From positions 1 through 64,000 of the forward strand of contig JAWVCW010000002.1 in the NCBI GenBank assembly GCA_033857955.1: a DNA stretch of 64,000 bases, given 5' to 3'. The notes beneath the pieces were generated by a model. That model searched no databases and was not told the DNA's origin. It was given only the letters and a program-made list of their open reading frames with translations. The position numbers and the translations under genes are program-made. Each line of letters begins with the position of its first letter. Position 1 is the first letter of the stretch. Positions 1-8,943 of the stretch are shown here, one piece after another. Origin of the DNA: Gaiellasilicea sp033857955 (lineage in GTDB: Bacteria; Actinomycetota; Thermoleophilia; Gaiellales; Gaiellaceae).

Positions 1-1778
1 GGCTGCCCGTAGTAGCGGAAGCTGAACGGCAACGCGACCGTGGCCTGCGCGTCATCGGCCAAGGTCAACCGCGTCCCCCCAACTGTTGCGTCCAACCAGG
101 CAAACGGCTCCTGCAGGAGGCGGTAGCCGCCGTCGACCGTGCCGGCGACCGACTGCGAGTCGGTGAGCGCTCCGACCGTCGCCGTCGCGGTGAGTGTCAC
201 CGCGCCACCGGCCGCCGGCGTGTAGGTGCCCGTGTAGAGGCCGTCTCCGCGCGCCGTCAGCGCGACCGGGAAGCCGGCGACGTTCGCGGTCACGTTCACG
301 CCCGCGGGATCCGCGCAGTTCGTGGCGAGAACGGTCACCGCAACCGAGTCGTTCAGCGCGACGCTGAAGCCTGGCTTCGGGGACTCGATCCACGTTTTCG
401 GCGAACCCACGCACGTCAGCGCGCGGCCCGCGTTGAGCCGCCCCTCCGTCGCCGTGACACCCGTGAGCGAGGCCTTCGGATCGACGGTTCGCAGCAGCAG
501 CGCTTTCAGTCCGGCGCCCGTCGCACCCGGGAAGGCCGCTGCTGCGAGCGCGGCCGTGCCGGCGACGTGCGGAGACGCCATCGAGGTGCCGCTGTACCAG
601 TCGTAACCACCGCCCGGAATGGTCGAGTACACCTGTGTTCCGGGCGCACCCAGATCGACGCTTGCCCGGCCGCGGTTCGAGAACGACGCAAGAACGTCGT
701 CCTGATCGGTTGCCGCCACCGAGATCACGTTGGGAACGTCGTAGGAAGCGGGATAGACCGGCGCCGCGTCGTTGTTCGCTGCGCTGTTGCCGGCTGCGGC
801 GACGAACAGCGCGCCGCGCAGGTCGGCAGCCTTGATCGCGTCGAACATCGCCTGCGAGAAACCGCCGCCGCCCCAGGAGTTGTTGGTGATCCGCGCGCCC
901 ATCGTGGTCGCGTACCGGAGAGCTTCGACGGCGTCTGCAAGGTCGCCGTTGCCGACCGAGTCCAGGAACTTGAGCGCCATGATCTTGACGTTCCAGTTCA
1001 CGCCGGCGACGCCCTGGCCGTTGTTGCCGAGGGCGCCGATCGTGCCCGCGACGTGCGTGCCGTGGCTCATGTCGTCCTGCGGGTTGTTGTCGTCGTTCGC
1101 CCAGTCCCAGCCGCGCCAGTCGTCCACGTAGCCGTTGGCGTCGTCATCGACGCCGTTCGACTCGCGCCCGCCGCCGGTCTCGCCCGGGTTCGTCCACATC
1201 ACCGAGCTCGACGTCATGCTGCCACCGAGGTCGGGGTGCGAGAAGTCGACGCCGGTATCGATGACGCCCACGACGACAGACGAGCTGCCGGTCGAGACGC
1301 CCCAGGCCTGGTCGGCGTCGATGTCCGCATCCGGCGTGCCCGCGACGCCCTTGATCGCCTGGCCGGAGTTCACCAGGCCCCAGAGCTGTCCGACGGCTGT
1401 GTCGTTGGGCATCGCGAGTGCGTGGAGCTTGTAGTTGGGCTCCGCGAACCTGACGCGGGGGTCGCTGCGGAGGCGTCGGAGCACGGCGTCGAGCCGGGCC
1501 GGATCGACCCGCGCGAGCCTCGCCGCGACGCGGCGGAGCTTCCGTTCCGCCGGGGCGCCGGCCGCCGCGAGGAGCTGATTGCCTTCGGCGTCCGAGACGC
1601 CTGCCGCAAGTCCGACGATGAGCTCGGAGGGAGCCTCGGCAAGCCCCGCGCCGGCGGGGTCGCGGGCTGCTTCGCCCTTCGTCGCACCGGCCAGCAGCAG
1701 GGCCACCGCGGGTACGACGAGCAGCGCCCGGACGAGCCGGGCCCGCCTGGCCGCAGTGCAGGAGGCGTCGCCGATCAG
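1..1778 (-). CDS. Secreted subtilisin-like serine protease (peptidase S8), C-terminus cut by window edge
   Basis: Extracellular endopeptidase of the subtilase family. The frame stays open from position 1784 down to base 1. All three catalytic motifs are present: Asp in VIDTG (1257-1259), His in HGTHVAGT (1062-1064) and Ser in GTSMASPH (582-584). An N-terminal hydrophobic stretch with RRAR before it (about 1690-1750) looks like a signal peptide. It is followed by an I9-like propeptide ending VRFAEPNYKLHA and, after the catalytic domain, by beta-rich Ig-like sequence running off the window. The start is uncertain: there is no ATG, GTG or TTG between the upstream stop (1785-1787) and the signal peptide, so a CTG at 1776-1778 or a frame error is possible. 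Family assignment is secure; the 5' end is not. Confidence 0.85.
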   Translation of the reverse strand, partial: MIGDASCTAARRARLVRALLVVPAVALLLAGATKGEAARDPAGAGLAEAPSELIVGLAAGVSDAEGNQLLAAAGAPAERKLRRVAARLARVDPARLDAVLRRLRSDPRVRFAEPNYKLHALAMPNDTAVGQLWGLVNSGQAIKGVAGTPDADIDADQAWGVSTGSSSVVVGVIDTGVDFSHPDLGGSMTSSSVMWTNPGETGGGRESNGVDDDANGYVDDWRGWDWANDDNNPQDDMSHGTHVAGTIGALGNNGQGVAGVNWNVKIMALKFLDSVGNGDLADAVEALRYATTMGARITNNSWGGGGFSQAMFDAIKAADLRGALFVAAAGNSAANNDAAPVYPASYDVPNVISVAATDQDDVLASFSNRGRASVDLGAPGTQVYSTIPGGGYDWYSGTSMASPHVAGTAALAAAAFPGATGAGLKALLLRTVDPKASLTGVTATEGRLNAGRALTCVGSPKTWIESPKPGFSVALNDSVAVTVLATNCADPAGVNVTANVAGFPVALTARGDGLYTGTYTPAAGGAVTLTATATVGALTDSQSVAGTVDGGYRLLQEPFAWLDATVGGTRLTLADDAQATVALPFSFRYYGQ

Positions 1779-1825
1779 TCCACGCTACTGCGCGGCTTCT
1801 GTGTTTCAAGACCAGATTTTTGGAC

Positions 1826-2314
1826 CTATACCTGCTCGTCGAGCGGCGGATCGCGGCGCGGAATCGGCGAAGCGTTGATCAGCGAGGTCGTGGTCTCGCC
1901 GTAGACGAGGAAGCGATCGAGCAGGGTGCCGAGGTCGTCGATCGAGCGGAGGTAGACCTTGAGGTAGAAGCAATCCTCGCCGGTGATGCGATGGCATTCG
2001 CCGATCTCGGGGATCTCGGCCGCGAGCTCGGGAATTCGCGGCAACTGGCCCGGCGCAGGCTTGATCCGGACGATCGCGGTCAGCTGGTAACCCAGCAGGC
2101 GCGGGTCGATCTCGGCGCGGTAGCCCGTGATCACTCCCGACCGCTCGAGCCGCTGGACGCGCTCGGCAACCGCCGGGGAAGACAGGCTCACCCGCCGGCC
2201 GAGCTCTGCCAACGAGACACGTCCGTCGACCGTGAGTTCGCCGATGATCTTACGGTCAGTCGCGTCCAATTTGGGAAGACCTGTGGCTGCTCCGGTCAAA
2301 GTTCCGTTTTTCAT
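1826..2314 (-). CDS. Lrp/AsnC family transcriptional regulator
   Basis: A 162-residue DNA-binding regulator of the feast/famine (Lrp/AsnC) type. The N-terminal winged helix-turn-helix occupies about residues 17-65 (LDATDRKIIGEL then GRVSLAELGRRVSLS). The C-terminal RAM/ligand-binding domain runs to the end, with the family-typical GYQLTAIVRIK and GEDCFYLKVY segments. It lies divergent from an EamA exporter with about 60 bp between them, the usual arrangement for a regulator of its neighbouring amino-acid exporter. A perfect inverted repeat lies in that gap. The frame stays open far upstream of ATG 2314, but that extension is Arg-rich and is antisense to the exporter, so it was discarded. The effector is unknown. 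Confidence 0.9.
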   Translation of the reverse strand: MKNGTLTGAATGLPKLDATDRKIIGELTVDGRVSLAELGRRVSLSSPAVAERVQRLERSGVITGYRAEIDPRLLGYQLTAIVRIKPAPGQLPRIPELAAEIPEIGECHRITGEDCFYLKVYLRSIDDLGTLLDRFLVYGETTTSLINASPIPRRDPPLDEQV

Positions 2315-2349
2315 GGCGCGGGAAGAGCATAACGCCTTCGATTGGTCAT

Positions 2350-2364
2350 GGCGATCATATCGCC
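2350..2364. promoter_or_regulatory. Inverted repeat between lrp-like and eamA-like genes, candidate operator
   Basis: GGCGAT-CAT-ATCGCC is a perfect 6+3+6 palindrome between the two divergent start codons. It is a plausible binding site for the Lrp/AsnC protein. If it is an operator, the exporter starts at 2378 rather than 2348. A weak -10 (TATGCT, complement of 2326-2331) lies upstream of the regulator. Confidence 0.45.
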
Positions 2365-2377
2365 GGTCGGGAACACT

Positions 2378-3259
2378 ATGACCATCGCCGATCGCCCTCG
2401 ACACGCGCGCCGGATCGACGCCTGGCCGCCAGAGGCGTACTTCGTCGCAAGCGCCGTTTTCCACTACCTCGGGCCTTCCTTCGCGGTGCTGCTCTTCGCC
2501 CGGGTCGACGTGCTCGGCGTCGCGTGGCTGCGGATCGCCTCGGCCGCCGCGATCTTCGCCCTCTGGCGGCGGCCCTGGCGGACATTTCTCGCGCTCGATC
2601 GCGGCGGACGCATATTGCTCGTTGCGTTGGGAGCGGTCTTTGCAGTGATGAATGCCTGCTTCTACGTCTCGATCGACCGTCTGCCGCTGGCGACTGTTGC
2701 AGCGATCGAGTTCATCGGGCCGATACTCCTCGCGGTAATCGGTGCGCGTACCGCTCGCAACCTCGCCGCGGTCGGGACAGCGGCCGCAGGCGTCTACCTG
2801 CTGACGCGCGTGCGTTTCGAGGGCGATCCGGTCGGAGTCGCGTTCGCGTTTGCGAACGCAGCGCTCTTCACCGCCTATATCGTCCTCGCCCACCGCGTTG
2901 CGCGGCGCTCGGGACTGAGCGGGATCGACGGCCTGGCGGCGGCCATGCTGCTCGCCTTCCTCTTCGTCTCTCCGATCGGATTGTCGGGCGCCGCACACGC
3001 CTTCTCGGATCCGATCGCGATCGCGGCCGGGATCGGAGTCGGCGTGTCCTCCTCGGTCATCCCCTATGTGTTCGATCAGCTCGCAATGGCCCGCCTCGCC
3101 CGCGCGACCTACGCCCTGTTCGTCGCGCTCTTACCGGCGACGGCGACCGTCGTCGGCGTGGTCGTGCTACAGCAGTTGCCTTCCCCCGTCGACCTGGCCG
3201 GCATCGCGCTTGTGATGGCCGGGATCATGCTCCATCAGGCGTCGGCTGAAGACTCCTGA
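2378..3259 (+). CDS. EamA/DMT-family transporter (RhtA-like metabolite exporter)
   Basis: An integral membrane protein of about 293 residues with the two-fold EamA repeat, about ten hydrophobic helices in all. It resembles RhtA-type threonine/homoserine exporters, including the IEFIGPILLAV stretch and the late ATYALFVALLPATATVVG helix. The substrate is inferred from family and context to be an amino acid or similar small metabolite. The start at ATG 2378 was chosen because it follows GGGAA at good spacing and leaves the 2350-2364 palindrome non-coding; TTG 2342 and ATG 2348 are in-frame alternatives. It is divergent from the Lrp-like regulator. Its 3' end overlaps the next, convergent gene by 25 bp. 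Confidence 0.88.
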   Translation: MTIADRPRHARRIDAWPPEAYFVASAVFHYLGPSFAVLLFARVDVLGVAWLRIASAAAIFALWRRPWRTFLALDRGGRILLVALGAVFAVMNACFYVSIDRLPLATVAAIEFIGPILLAVIGARTARNLAAVGTAAAGVYLLTRVRFEGDPVGVAFAFANAALFTAYIVLAHRVARRSGLSGIDGLAAAMLLAFLFVSPIGLSGAAHAFSDPIAIAAGIGVGVSSSVIPYVFDQLAMARLARATYALFVALLPATATVVGVVVLQQLPSPVDLAGIALVMAGIMLHQASAEDS

Positions 3260-3963
3260 GCGCGTTCCATCTCCTTCGTCGCGCGCTCGACCTCTCGCTG
3301 CGCAGTCGCGGCACGCCGCTCGGCCTCTTTCCGCTCGGTTTCGGCCTTGCGCGCGGCGCGCTTCGCCTCGGTGAGCGCAGAGCGAGCGTCCTGCAGGCGC
3401 TTGCGCGCCTTCTCCCTGCGCTGTTCCTGCGCGGCTCGGTCCGGAGCGGACTGCGCGGGCCCGCGCTTTCGCCCCGCCGGGACGATGCCGGGATCGAGTC
3501 CGAATCCGGCTGCCGTCAGGTCTTCGGACAAGGTTCCTCGCTCGAGCAGCGGCTGCAGCGCGGGGTCGACGGAGGCAACGCGCATCGTCTGGGCCGCTTT
3601 GTCCAGCGTCGGGCCGCTCAGCTTGCGCCGCCGCAGGTCGCGTTGCACACGGTCGAGCGCGGAGCGGTGCTCCTCGATCGCTTTCGTCAGGTCGGCCCCG
3701 CGCTTCCCCGCGACAGCCGCTTCCTGAGCCTGGCGCAGCCGCTTGCCCGACTGGATCAGCGCTCGCGCCTCTGACGGATCCTCGCGAACGAGCTCGTTGA
3801 GCGCGGCCGCGGCGACGCTCGGCTTCGGGAGGGCAGCGACCGCCGACGCGAGCTCCGGATCGTCGTTGCGCAGTTCCTTCGCACGCGCGTTGCGCGCGGC
3901 GGTGAAGTCCGCCCGCGGCAGGCCGTAGAGCGTGAGCTTCTCGCGAGCGAGGGGATCGGCCAC
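3235..3963 (-). CDS. Charged coiled-coil protein of unknown function
   Basis: A soluble 242-residue protein. The N-terminal part (about 1-75) is globular with LTLYGLPRADFTAARN near the start, a pattern I associate with actinobacterial conserved hypothetical proteins. Residues from about 165 on are a long Ala/Arg/Glu/Lys heptad-rich coiled coil. There is no signal peptide or membrane segment. The GTG start at 3963 follows GGAGG closely and fits the conserved N-terminus; the frame is open further upstream but that part is antisense to the next gene. It is convergent with the EamA gene and divergent from the secreted repeat protein, with 66 bp between starts. The function is not known. Confidence 0.72.
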   Translation of the reverse strand: MADPLAREKLTLYGLPRADFTAARNARAKELRNDDPELASAVAALPKPSVAAAALNELVREDPSEARALIQSGKRLRQAQEAAVAGKRGADLTKAIEEHRSALDRVQRDLRRRKLSGPTLDKAAQTMRVASVDPALQPLLERGTLSEDLTAAGFGLDPGIVPAGRKRGPAQSAPDRAAQEQRREKARKRLQDARSALTEAKRAARKAETERKEAERRAATAQREVERATKEMERAQESSADA

Positions 3964-4029
3964 TGCCTCCGAAGATTGACAGGCCCGGGTGTCCGTGCAA
4001 CCCTCGAACCGCGACAGCAGGAGGCCTTC

Positions 4030-5496
4030 ATGTACCGAAAGGGCAGTCGCTGCGGCATCCTCACGTGGGGCCGGTTCGGGCCGCGCGCGTGGACGGTCGC
4101 CGCGCTGGCGCTGCTCGGGCTCCTCGTCTCGGCGTTGCCGGCGTCGGGCTCGCGGGTCCCGACCGTCGTCGCGGGAAGCGTGACGATCGTGATCCACGGT
4201 CAGGGCCGGGTTACGAGCGACCCCGCAGGGGCGATCGATTGCCCCACCAGCTGCTCGCTCTCGTTCACGGGGCCGAGGGCACTGACCCTGCGGGCCGCGC
4301 CGGCGAGCGGGTACGCGACCGCGGAGCTCGCGTTCTGCAGCGAGGTCGACCTGTGCACCGTCTCCCTGAACGACTCCACCTACACGCTCGACGTCTACTT
4401 CCGCCCCAGGGCGAAGCTGCAGCTGTGGCCGAACGGCGACGGAGCGATCGCCGTCTCGCCGCCGCCTGCCGACTGGCGCGGCGAGCCGACACCTGCCTCC
4501 TGCAAGCGCTCGAACTCCCCCGACGGCACGGGCTGCGAGTTCTACTACCTCCCGGGAACCGTGGTGACTGGGGCCGCGAGCCCCGTTGCGCCGAGCATTT
4601 TCCTCGGCTGGAGCGTGCCCGTCTGCTCCAACAGCAGCTTCTGCAGCATCACTCTGAGCCGCGACTTCTCGTCGCTCGTCGCACGCTTCTCGCCGCTCGA
4701 GGTCCGCGTGATCCGGGACGGCAACGACACCGGCAGCATCGTCAGCGAGCCGGCGGGGATCTCCTGCCCGCCCACGTGCACCGCGTCGTTCCAGGCCGAC
4801 TCGCAGGTGACGCTCGTCGCAACGCCCGACCCGGCCACGCCCTTCCTCAAGTGGAAGTTCGGCTGCACCGTGTCAAGCTCCGACCCGCGCCGTTGCACGC
4901 TCACGGCGACGAATCGCCCGAACTGGGTCGGCGTCGCGCTCGGCGAGGACGCCGAGATCGGCGTTCCGACCACGCTGGCGGTGCTCTTCGACGTTGCGCG
5001 GGTGGGGAACGGAGTGATCACCGGTCTCGAGCTCGACTGCGGCGCGAAATGCGAGCATCGCTACGTGTTCGGAACACGAGAGGAGTTGCGTGCGCGTCCG
5101 TCAGACGGATGGCGCTTCACGGGGTGGAACGGAGCATGCGGTAAGGCCGCGGCGTGCTCGCTCTACATCGGGCCGGTCACCACCCTCGGAGCTCTGTTCA
5201 CGGAGAACCTCGCGCCACAGTTGCAGAGCGTCAAGGCGACGGGAAAGAGGGCGGCTCGCAAGCTGACGGTCCGACTCTCGGTCCGTCACGCCGCCTTCGT
5301 CAGGCTGCAGCTCCGGCGCAACGGCGCCGCGAAGGTTCTCGCCGATCGCCGCTTCGACCTCAAGGGTGGCGCGAACGCGGTCGCTCTCGCGGTTCCCGGA
5401 AAGGTCAAGGCCGGCCGCTTGCGGCTGACGATCTCCATCAGCGACGGTCTCGGCGGCGGTCGCACCTACTTCCGCGTGCTGAAGGTAGGCCCGTGA
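4030..5496 (+). CDS. Secreted protein with InlB-like/Cys-paired repeats
   Basis: A 488-residue exported protein. A signal peptide occupies about residues 1-40 (hydrophobic WTVAALALLGLLVSALPASG). Four divergent repeats then follow near residues 56, 135, 233 and 326. The best preserved copies read G-x-G-x-V/I-x-S-x-P-x-G-I-x-C-P-x-x-C, and each ends in a W-x-G or F-x-P type strand. This is the pattern of divergent InlB B-repeat domains found in bacterial surface and secreted proteins, with paired cysteines likely disulphide-linked. The C-terminal 90 residues form a basic beta-rich domain. The start ATG 4030 has a strong GGAGG. It overlaps the next gene by a GTGA junction. It probably acts in surface adhesion or structure; no catalytic motif is seen. 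Confidence 0.8.
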   Translation: MYRKGSRCGILTWGRFGPRAWTVAALALLGLLVSALPASGSRVPTVVAGSVTIVIHGQGRVTSDPAGAIDCPTSCSLSFTGPRALTLRAAPASGYATAELAFCSEVDLCTVSLNDSTYTLDVYFRPRAKLQLWPNGDGAIAVSPPPADWRGEPTPASCKRSNSPDGTGCEFYYLPGTVVTGAASPVAPSIFLGWSVPVCSNSSFCSITLSRDFSSLVARFSPLEVRVIRDGNDTGSIVSEPAGISCPPTCTASFQADSQVTLVATPDPATPFLKWKFGCTVSSSDPRRCTLTATNRPNWVGVALGEDAEIGVPTTLAVLFDVARVGNGVITGLELDCGAKCEHRYVFGTREELRARPSDGWRFTGWNGACGKAAACSLYIGPVTTLGALFTENLAPQLQSVKATGKRAARKLTVRLSVRHAAFVRLQLRRNGAAKVLADRRFDLKGGANAVALAVPGKVKAGRLRLTISISDGLGGGRTYFRVLKVGP

Positions 5497-6080
5497 GCGC
5501 GGACGCGACGCCTGCTCCCGAGCCTGCCCCGAAGCGGGGTCTCCGCAAGTGGCTCGGAGAGCTCTCGACGGGGGTCAAGACGATCGGCGCCGTCGCGGGC
5601 GCGATCGCGGCCGTGCTGGGAGTCCTCTTCTTGCTGCTGCCCAATCTTCGTCCGGAGCCCACCCCGCAGGAAGGCTCGGCGACGTTCGAGAAGCCGACAC
5701 TCGAGCAGCCCGTCACCTTCGGGCAATACCTGCGTCGTGTGGAGCTGCCGCAGACGGGCTACACGGCGAAGAAGCTCCAGCAGGCCGGGGTGATCGCGGC
5801 CGTTCAGCTCACGATCAAGGGTTATCGCGACAAGAGCCTGCCGCTGCGGTGGTACGTCCTTGACCTCAAGACACACGACATCGTCGACGAGCAGAGCAAG
5901 AAATACACGTTCCAGCCGGACCGGAACGTGACGCCGCTGACATGGCCGTTCTGGGTCGCGCTGCCGGAGGCTCCCGGCCCGTTCAAGATCGTGTTCGAGA
6001 TCTACCCGCCGAATGCGAAGCCCGGCAAGCCGGGAGTCGTGCCGTTCGCGAAAGCCGAAACGGAGTCCTTCGCAAGCTAG
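5493..6080 (+). CDS. Single-pass membrane-anchored protein of unknown function
   Basis: A 195-residue protein with a short cytoplasmic N-terminus rich in Pro and Lys, one transmembrane helix at about residues 30-52 (VKTIGAVAGAIAAVLGVLFL) and an extracytoplasmic domain of about 140 residues that appears all-beta. GTG 5493 overlaps the stop of the upstream repeat protein by four bases, so the two are probably translated together and may form a surface pair. The gene ends convergent with the aldehyde dehydrogenase, overlapping it by four bases. I do not recognise a family. Confidence 0.75.
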   Translation: MSADATPAPEPAPKRGLRKWLGELSTGVKTIGAVAGAIAAVLGVLFLLLPNLRPEPTPQEGSATFEKPTLEQPVTFGQYLRRVELPQTGYTAKKLQQAGVIAAVQLTIKGYRDKSLPLRWYVLDLKTHDIVDEQSKKYTFQPDRNVTPLTWPFWVALPEAPGPFKIVFEIYPPNAKPGKPGVVPFAKAETESFAS

Positions 6081-7555
6081 ATCTTCATCACGAAGGGGTC
6101 GGAGACCTCGTCGGAGAGCTCGACCCAGACGCTCTTCGTCTGCAGGAAGCCGTCGATCGACTCTGCGCCGTTGACGCGGCCGAAGCCGCTCTCCTTGTAG
6201 CCGCCGAAGGGCGAGTTGTAGGTGATCGCGCGGTAGGTGTTCAGCCAGACCGTCCCGGCCTTGAGCCCGCGGGCGACGCGGTGCGCCCGCTTCACGTCGC
6301 GCGTCCAGACGCCGGCAGCGAGCCCGAAGCGCGTGGCATTCGCGAGCGCCACGGCCTCTTCCTCCGTCTCGAACGGGATCGCGGTCAGGACCGGCCCGAA
6401 CACCTCGTCTTGCGAAATCGTGGCGTCGTTGCCGACGCCGTCGAGGATCGTCGGGCGGTAGAAGAGGCCGTCGGGGAAGTCGTCGAGCGCCGCGCGCTCG
6501 CCGCCGGTCACGACCCGTGCGCCTTCCTCGCGCGCCGCGCCGACCATCGCCTCGACCCGCTGCAGCTGCGGGACGTTCGCGATCGGGCCCATCTGCGTCG
6601 CCTCGGCCATCGGGTCGCCGAGGACGACGCTCGCCGCACGGCTCGTCACGCGCTCGAGCAGCTCGTCGTAGACCGGCCGTTGCAGGAGCGCCCGCGAGCC
6701 CGCCACGCACGACTGCCCGGCGGCTGCGTAGATGCCGGCGAGGATCCCCGCCTCGGCCGCATCCATCGCCGCATCCGCGAAGACGATGTTCGGGCTCTTG
6801 CCGCCGAGCTCCATCGTCACCTGCGCGAGACGGCTGCCGGCCTGGGCGGCGATCCGCTTGCCGGTCGTCTCGCTGCCGGTGAAGGCGATCTTGGCGACGA
6901 CGGGGTGGTCGACGAGCGCGGCGCCTGCCTCGCCCGCGCCGGTGACGACGTTGATGACGCCCGGCGGAAAGCCGGCTTCGTCGGCGAGCTTCAGCGTCTC
7001 GACGATGCTCGCCGCTGCGTGCTCGGAAGGCTTGACGACAATCGTGTTGCCGGCCGCCAGGGCCGGCGCGAGCGCGTACATCGTCAGCAGCACGGGCGAG
7101 TTCCACGGCACGATGATCCCGACGACGCCGAGTGGCTCCCGCAGCGTGTAGTTGAGGACGCTCGTCCGGTCGAGCGGGATCGTCCGCCCCTCGACCTTGT
7201 CTGCGAGCCCGCCGAAGTAGTAGAGCCACTCCGGGATCGCGCCCAGCTGCGCGACCATCTCCTTGTAGAGCTTCCCGTTGTCTCTCACCTCGACCGCGGC
7301 GATCTCCTCGGCGCGGCCGGCGATCAGGTCGGCGAGCCGCATCATCAGGCGGCCGCGGCGCGTGGCGGAGAGGTTGCGCCAGGCCTCGCTCTCGAAAGCC
7401 TGCTGCGCGGCCCGGACCGCGCGGTCGACGTCCTCGGCGCCACCGAGCGCGTGCCGGGCCCAGGCTTTCCCGGAGGTTGGGTCGAGCGCCTCGAAGGTGG
7501 CGCCGGAGGCGGCATCCACGTCCTTGCCGCCGATGTAGAGCCGGTACTCGGTCAT
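6077..7555 (-). CDS. NAD(P)-dependent aldehyde dehydrogenase
   Basis: A 492-residue enzyme of the ALDH superfamily, close to the usual length. It would oxidise an aldehyde to the acid with NAD(P)+. The Rossmann and catalytic landmarks are all present: VPWNSPV, VKPSEHA, FTGSETTGK, the general base Glu in TMELGGKSP, the nucleophile Cys in AGQSCVAG, and EVFGPVL. The ATG at 7555 overlaps the stop of the xylulokinase-like gene. It is the last gene of the minus arm of the sugar locus, so its substrate is probably a sugar-derived aldehyde such as a lactaldehyde, glycolaldehyde or a sulfonated or deoxy analogue. The exact substrate cannot be read from sequence. Confidence 0.93.
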   Translation of the reverse strand: MTEYRLYIGGKDVDAASGATFEALDPTSGKAWARHALGGAEDVDRAVRAAQQAFESEAWRNLSATRRGRLMMRLADLIAGRAEEIAAVEVRDNGKLYKEMVAQLGAIPEWLYYFGGLADKVEGRTIPLDRTSVLNYTLREPLGVVGIIVPWNSPVLLTMYALAPALAAGNTIVVKPSEHAAASIVETLKLADEAGFPPGVINVVTGAGEAGAALVDHPVVAKIAFTGSETTGKRIAAQAGSRLAQVTMELGGKSPNIVFADAAMDAAEAGILAGIYAAAGQSCVAGSRALLQRPVYDELLERVTSRAASVVLGDPMAEATQMGPIANVPQLQRVEAMVGAAREEGARVVTGGERAALDDFPDGLFYRPTILDGVGNDATISQDEVFGPVLTAIPFETEEEAVALANATRFGLAAGVWTRDVKRAHRVARGLKAGTVWLNTYRAITYNSPFGGYKESGFGRVNGAESIDGFLQTKSVWVELSDEVSDPFVMKI

Positions 7556-8943
7556 GTCAGTCTCCTCAGCGTGGGGTAGAGCTCGCGGTAGCGCGCGTAG
7601 CCATCCTCGTACGCCGCTTCCCAGGCGGGGTCGGGCTCGATCCGTTCGCCGACCTGGACACAGGCGGCAACTGCCTCGTGCGCGTCGGCGAACACGCCCT
7701 GCGCGACGCCCCCGAGCAGTGCCGCGCCGTAGGCGGCGCCCTCGTCCGCGCGCGTCCGCTCGAGGGGCAGGCCGAGCACCGAGGCGACGATCTTCAGCCA
7801 GAGGTTGCTGCGACTGCCGCCGCCGGAGACGCGGCCGACCTCCGCCTCGACGCCGAGTCCGCGCAGGAGCTCGAGCGAGTCGCGCAGCCCGTACGCGACG
7901 CCTTCCAGCACCGCCCGCGTCAACGCGCCGCGATCGTGCCGGAGCGTCAGGCCGACGAAGGCACCGCGGGCGCCCGGGTCGGCGTGCGGCGTCCGCTCTC
8001 CCTGCAGGTATGGCTGGAAGAGAAGGCCTTCCGTCCCGGGCTCCCAGCCCTCGGCCTCGGCGAGCAGGGTCTCGTACGGCGGCTCGCCGAGCGTGCCGTG
8101 CAGCCACTGGAGCGAGCCCGCGGCAGAGAGCATCACGCCCATCGCGTGCCAGGTGCCGGGAACCGCGTGGCAGAAGACATGCAATCGCGCTTCCGGCTCC
8201 GTCCGATACTCGGGCAGCGCGGCGAAGACGACGCCCGAGGTGCCGAGGACCACGGAGAGCGGGCCCGGCCGGTCGACGCCGACGCCCAGCGCTCCCGCTG
8301 CCTGGTCGCCCGCCGCGCCGATCGCCGTGCACTCGTGTGCGAGCGGCAGCCACTCCTCGTAGAGATCGAGCGCGGCGAGTACCTCCTCGCTCCAGCGGCG
8401 GTTCGCCACGTCGAAGAGGAGGGTTCCCGACGCGTCTGCGACGTCGATCGCGCGCTCGCCCGTCAGCCGCAGCCTGACGTAGTCCTTCGGCAACAGCACG
8501 TGCCTGATTCGCGCGTAGGTGTCGGGCTCGTGGTTCCGCAGCCAGAGCAGCTTCGGCGCTGTGAAGCCGGTCAGCGCGCGGTTCCCGGTCAGCTGGATCA
8601 GCCGTTCGAGTCCGACGCGCTCTTCGATCTCGGCGCACTCGGCCGCGGTGCGCTGGTCGTTCCAGAGGATCGCCGGGCGAAGAACCCGGTCGTGCCGGTC
8701 GAGCGTCACAAGGCCGTGCATCTGGCCCGAGAGGCCGATCGACGCAGGTTCGACGTCGAGGCCGGCGAGCGCCGCCTCGGTCGCGAGCCACCAGTCCTCC
8801 GGATCCTGCTCAGCCCAGCCGGGGCGCGGGATCGAGAGCGGATACTCGCGTTCTGCGCGGCCGACGATCTCGCCCTCGGGGGTCAGCGCGAGCGCCTTGA
8901 CGCCGCTCGTGCCGACGTCGATCCCGACGAGCGCTGCCGTCAC
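7552..8943 (-). CDS. xylB: FGGY-family carbohydrate kinase, xylulokinase-like
   Basis: A 463-residue cytoplasmic sugar kinase. The N-terminal phosphate loop GIDVGTSGVKALAL, the substrate motif SGQMHGLV, the LWNDQRT segment and the late FGGY signature region (GGGSRSNLWLKIVA) are all typical of XylB. The likely reaction is ATP-dependent phosphorylation of D-xylulose or a related ketopentose. GTG 8943 overlaps the stop of the VOC gene by four bases (GTGA). A xylose-isomerase-like gene sits two genes upstream in the same operon, giving the classic isomerase plus kinase pair. Other FGGY substrates (L-ribulose, L-fuculose, D-ribulose) are possible. Confidence 0.9.
   Translation of the reverse strand: MTAALVGIDVGTSGVKALALTPEGEIVGRAEREYPLSIPRPGWAEQDPEDWWLATEAALAGLDVEPASIGLSGQMHGLVTLDRHDRVLRPAILWNDQRTAAECAEIEERVGLERLIQLTGNRALTGFTAPKLLWLRNHEPDTYARIRHVLLPKDYVRLRLTGERAIDVADASGTLLFDVANRRWSEEVLAALDLYEEWLPLAHECTAIGAAGDQAAGALGVGVDRPGPLSVVLGTSGVVFAALPEYRTEPEARLHVFCHAVPGTWHAMGVMLSAAGSLQWLHGTLGEPPYETLLAEAEGWEPGTEGLLFQPYLQGERTPHADPGARGAFVGLTLRHDRGALTRAVLEGVAYGLRDSLELLRGLGVEAEVGRVSGGGSRSNLWLKIVASVLGLPLERTRADEGAAYGAALLGGVAQGVFADAHEAVAACVQVGERIEPDPAWEAAYEDGYARYRELYPTLRRLT

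Noticed and set aside
567..1904. Plus-strand 445-residue open frame
   Set aside because: Antisense to the subtilase; Arg/Val-rich composition without domains, while the minus strand shows a full catalytic triad.
2315..2998. N-terminal extension of the Lrp-like protein
   Set aside because: The extra 228 residues are low-complexity and antisense to the EamA gene; the conserved Lrp start is at 2314.
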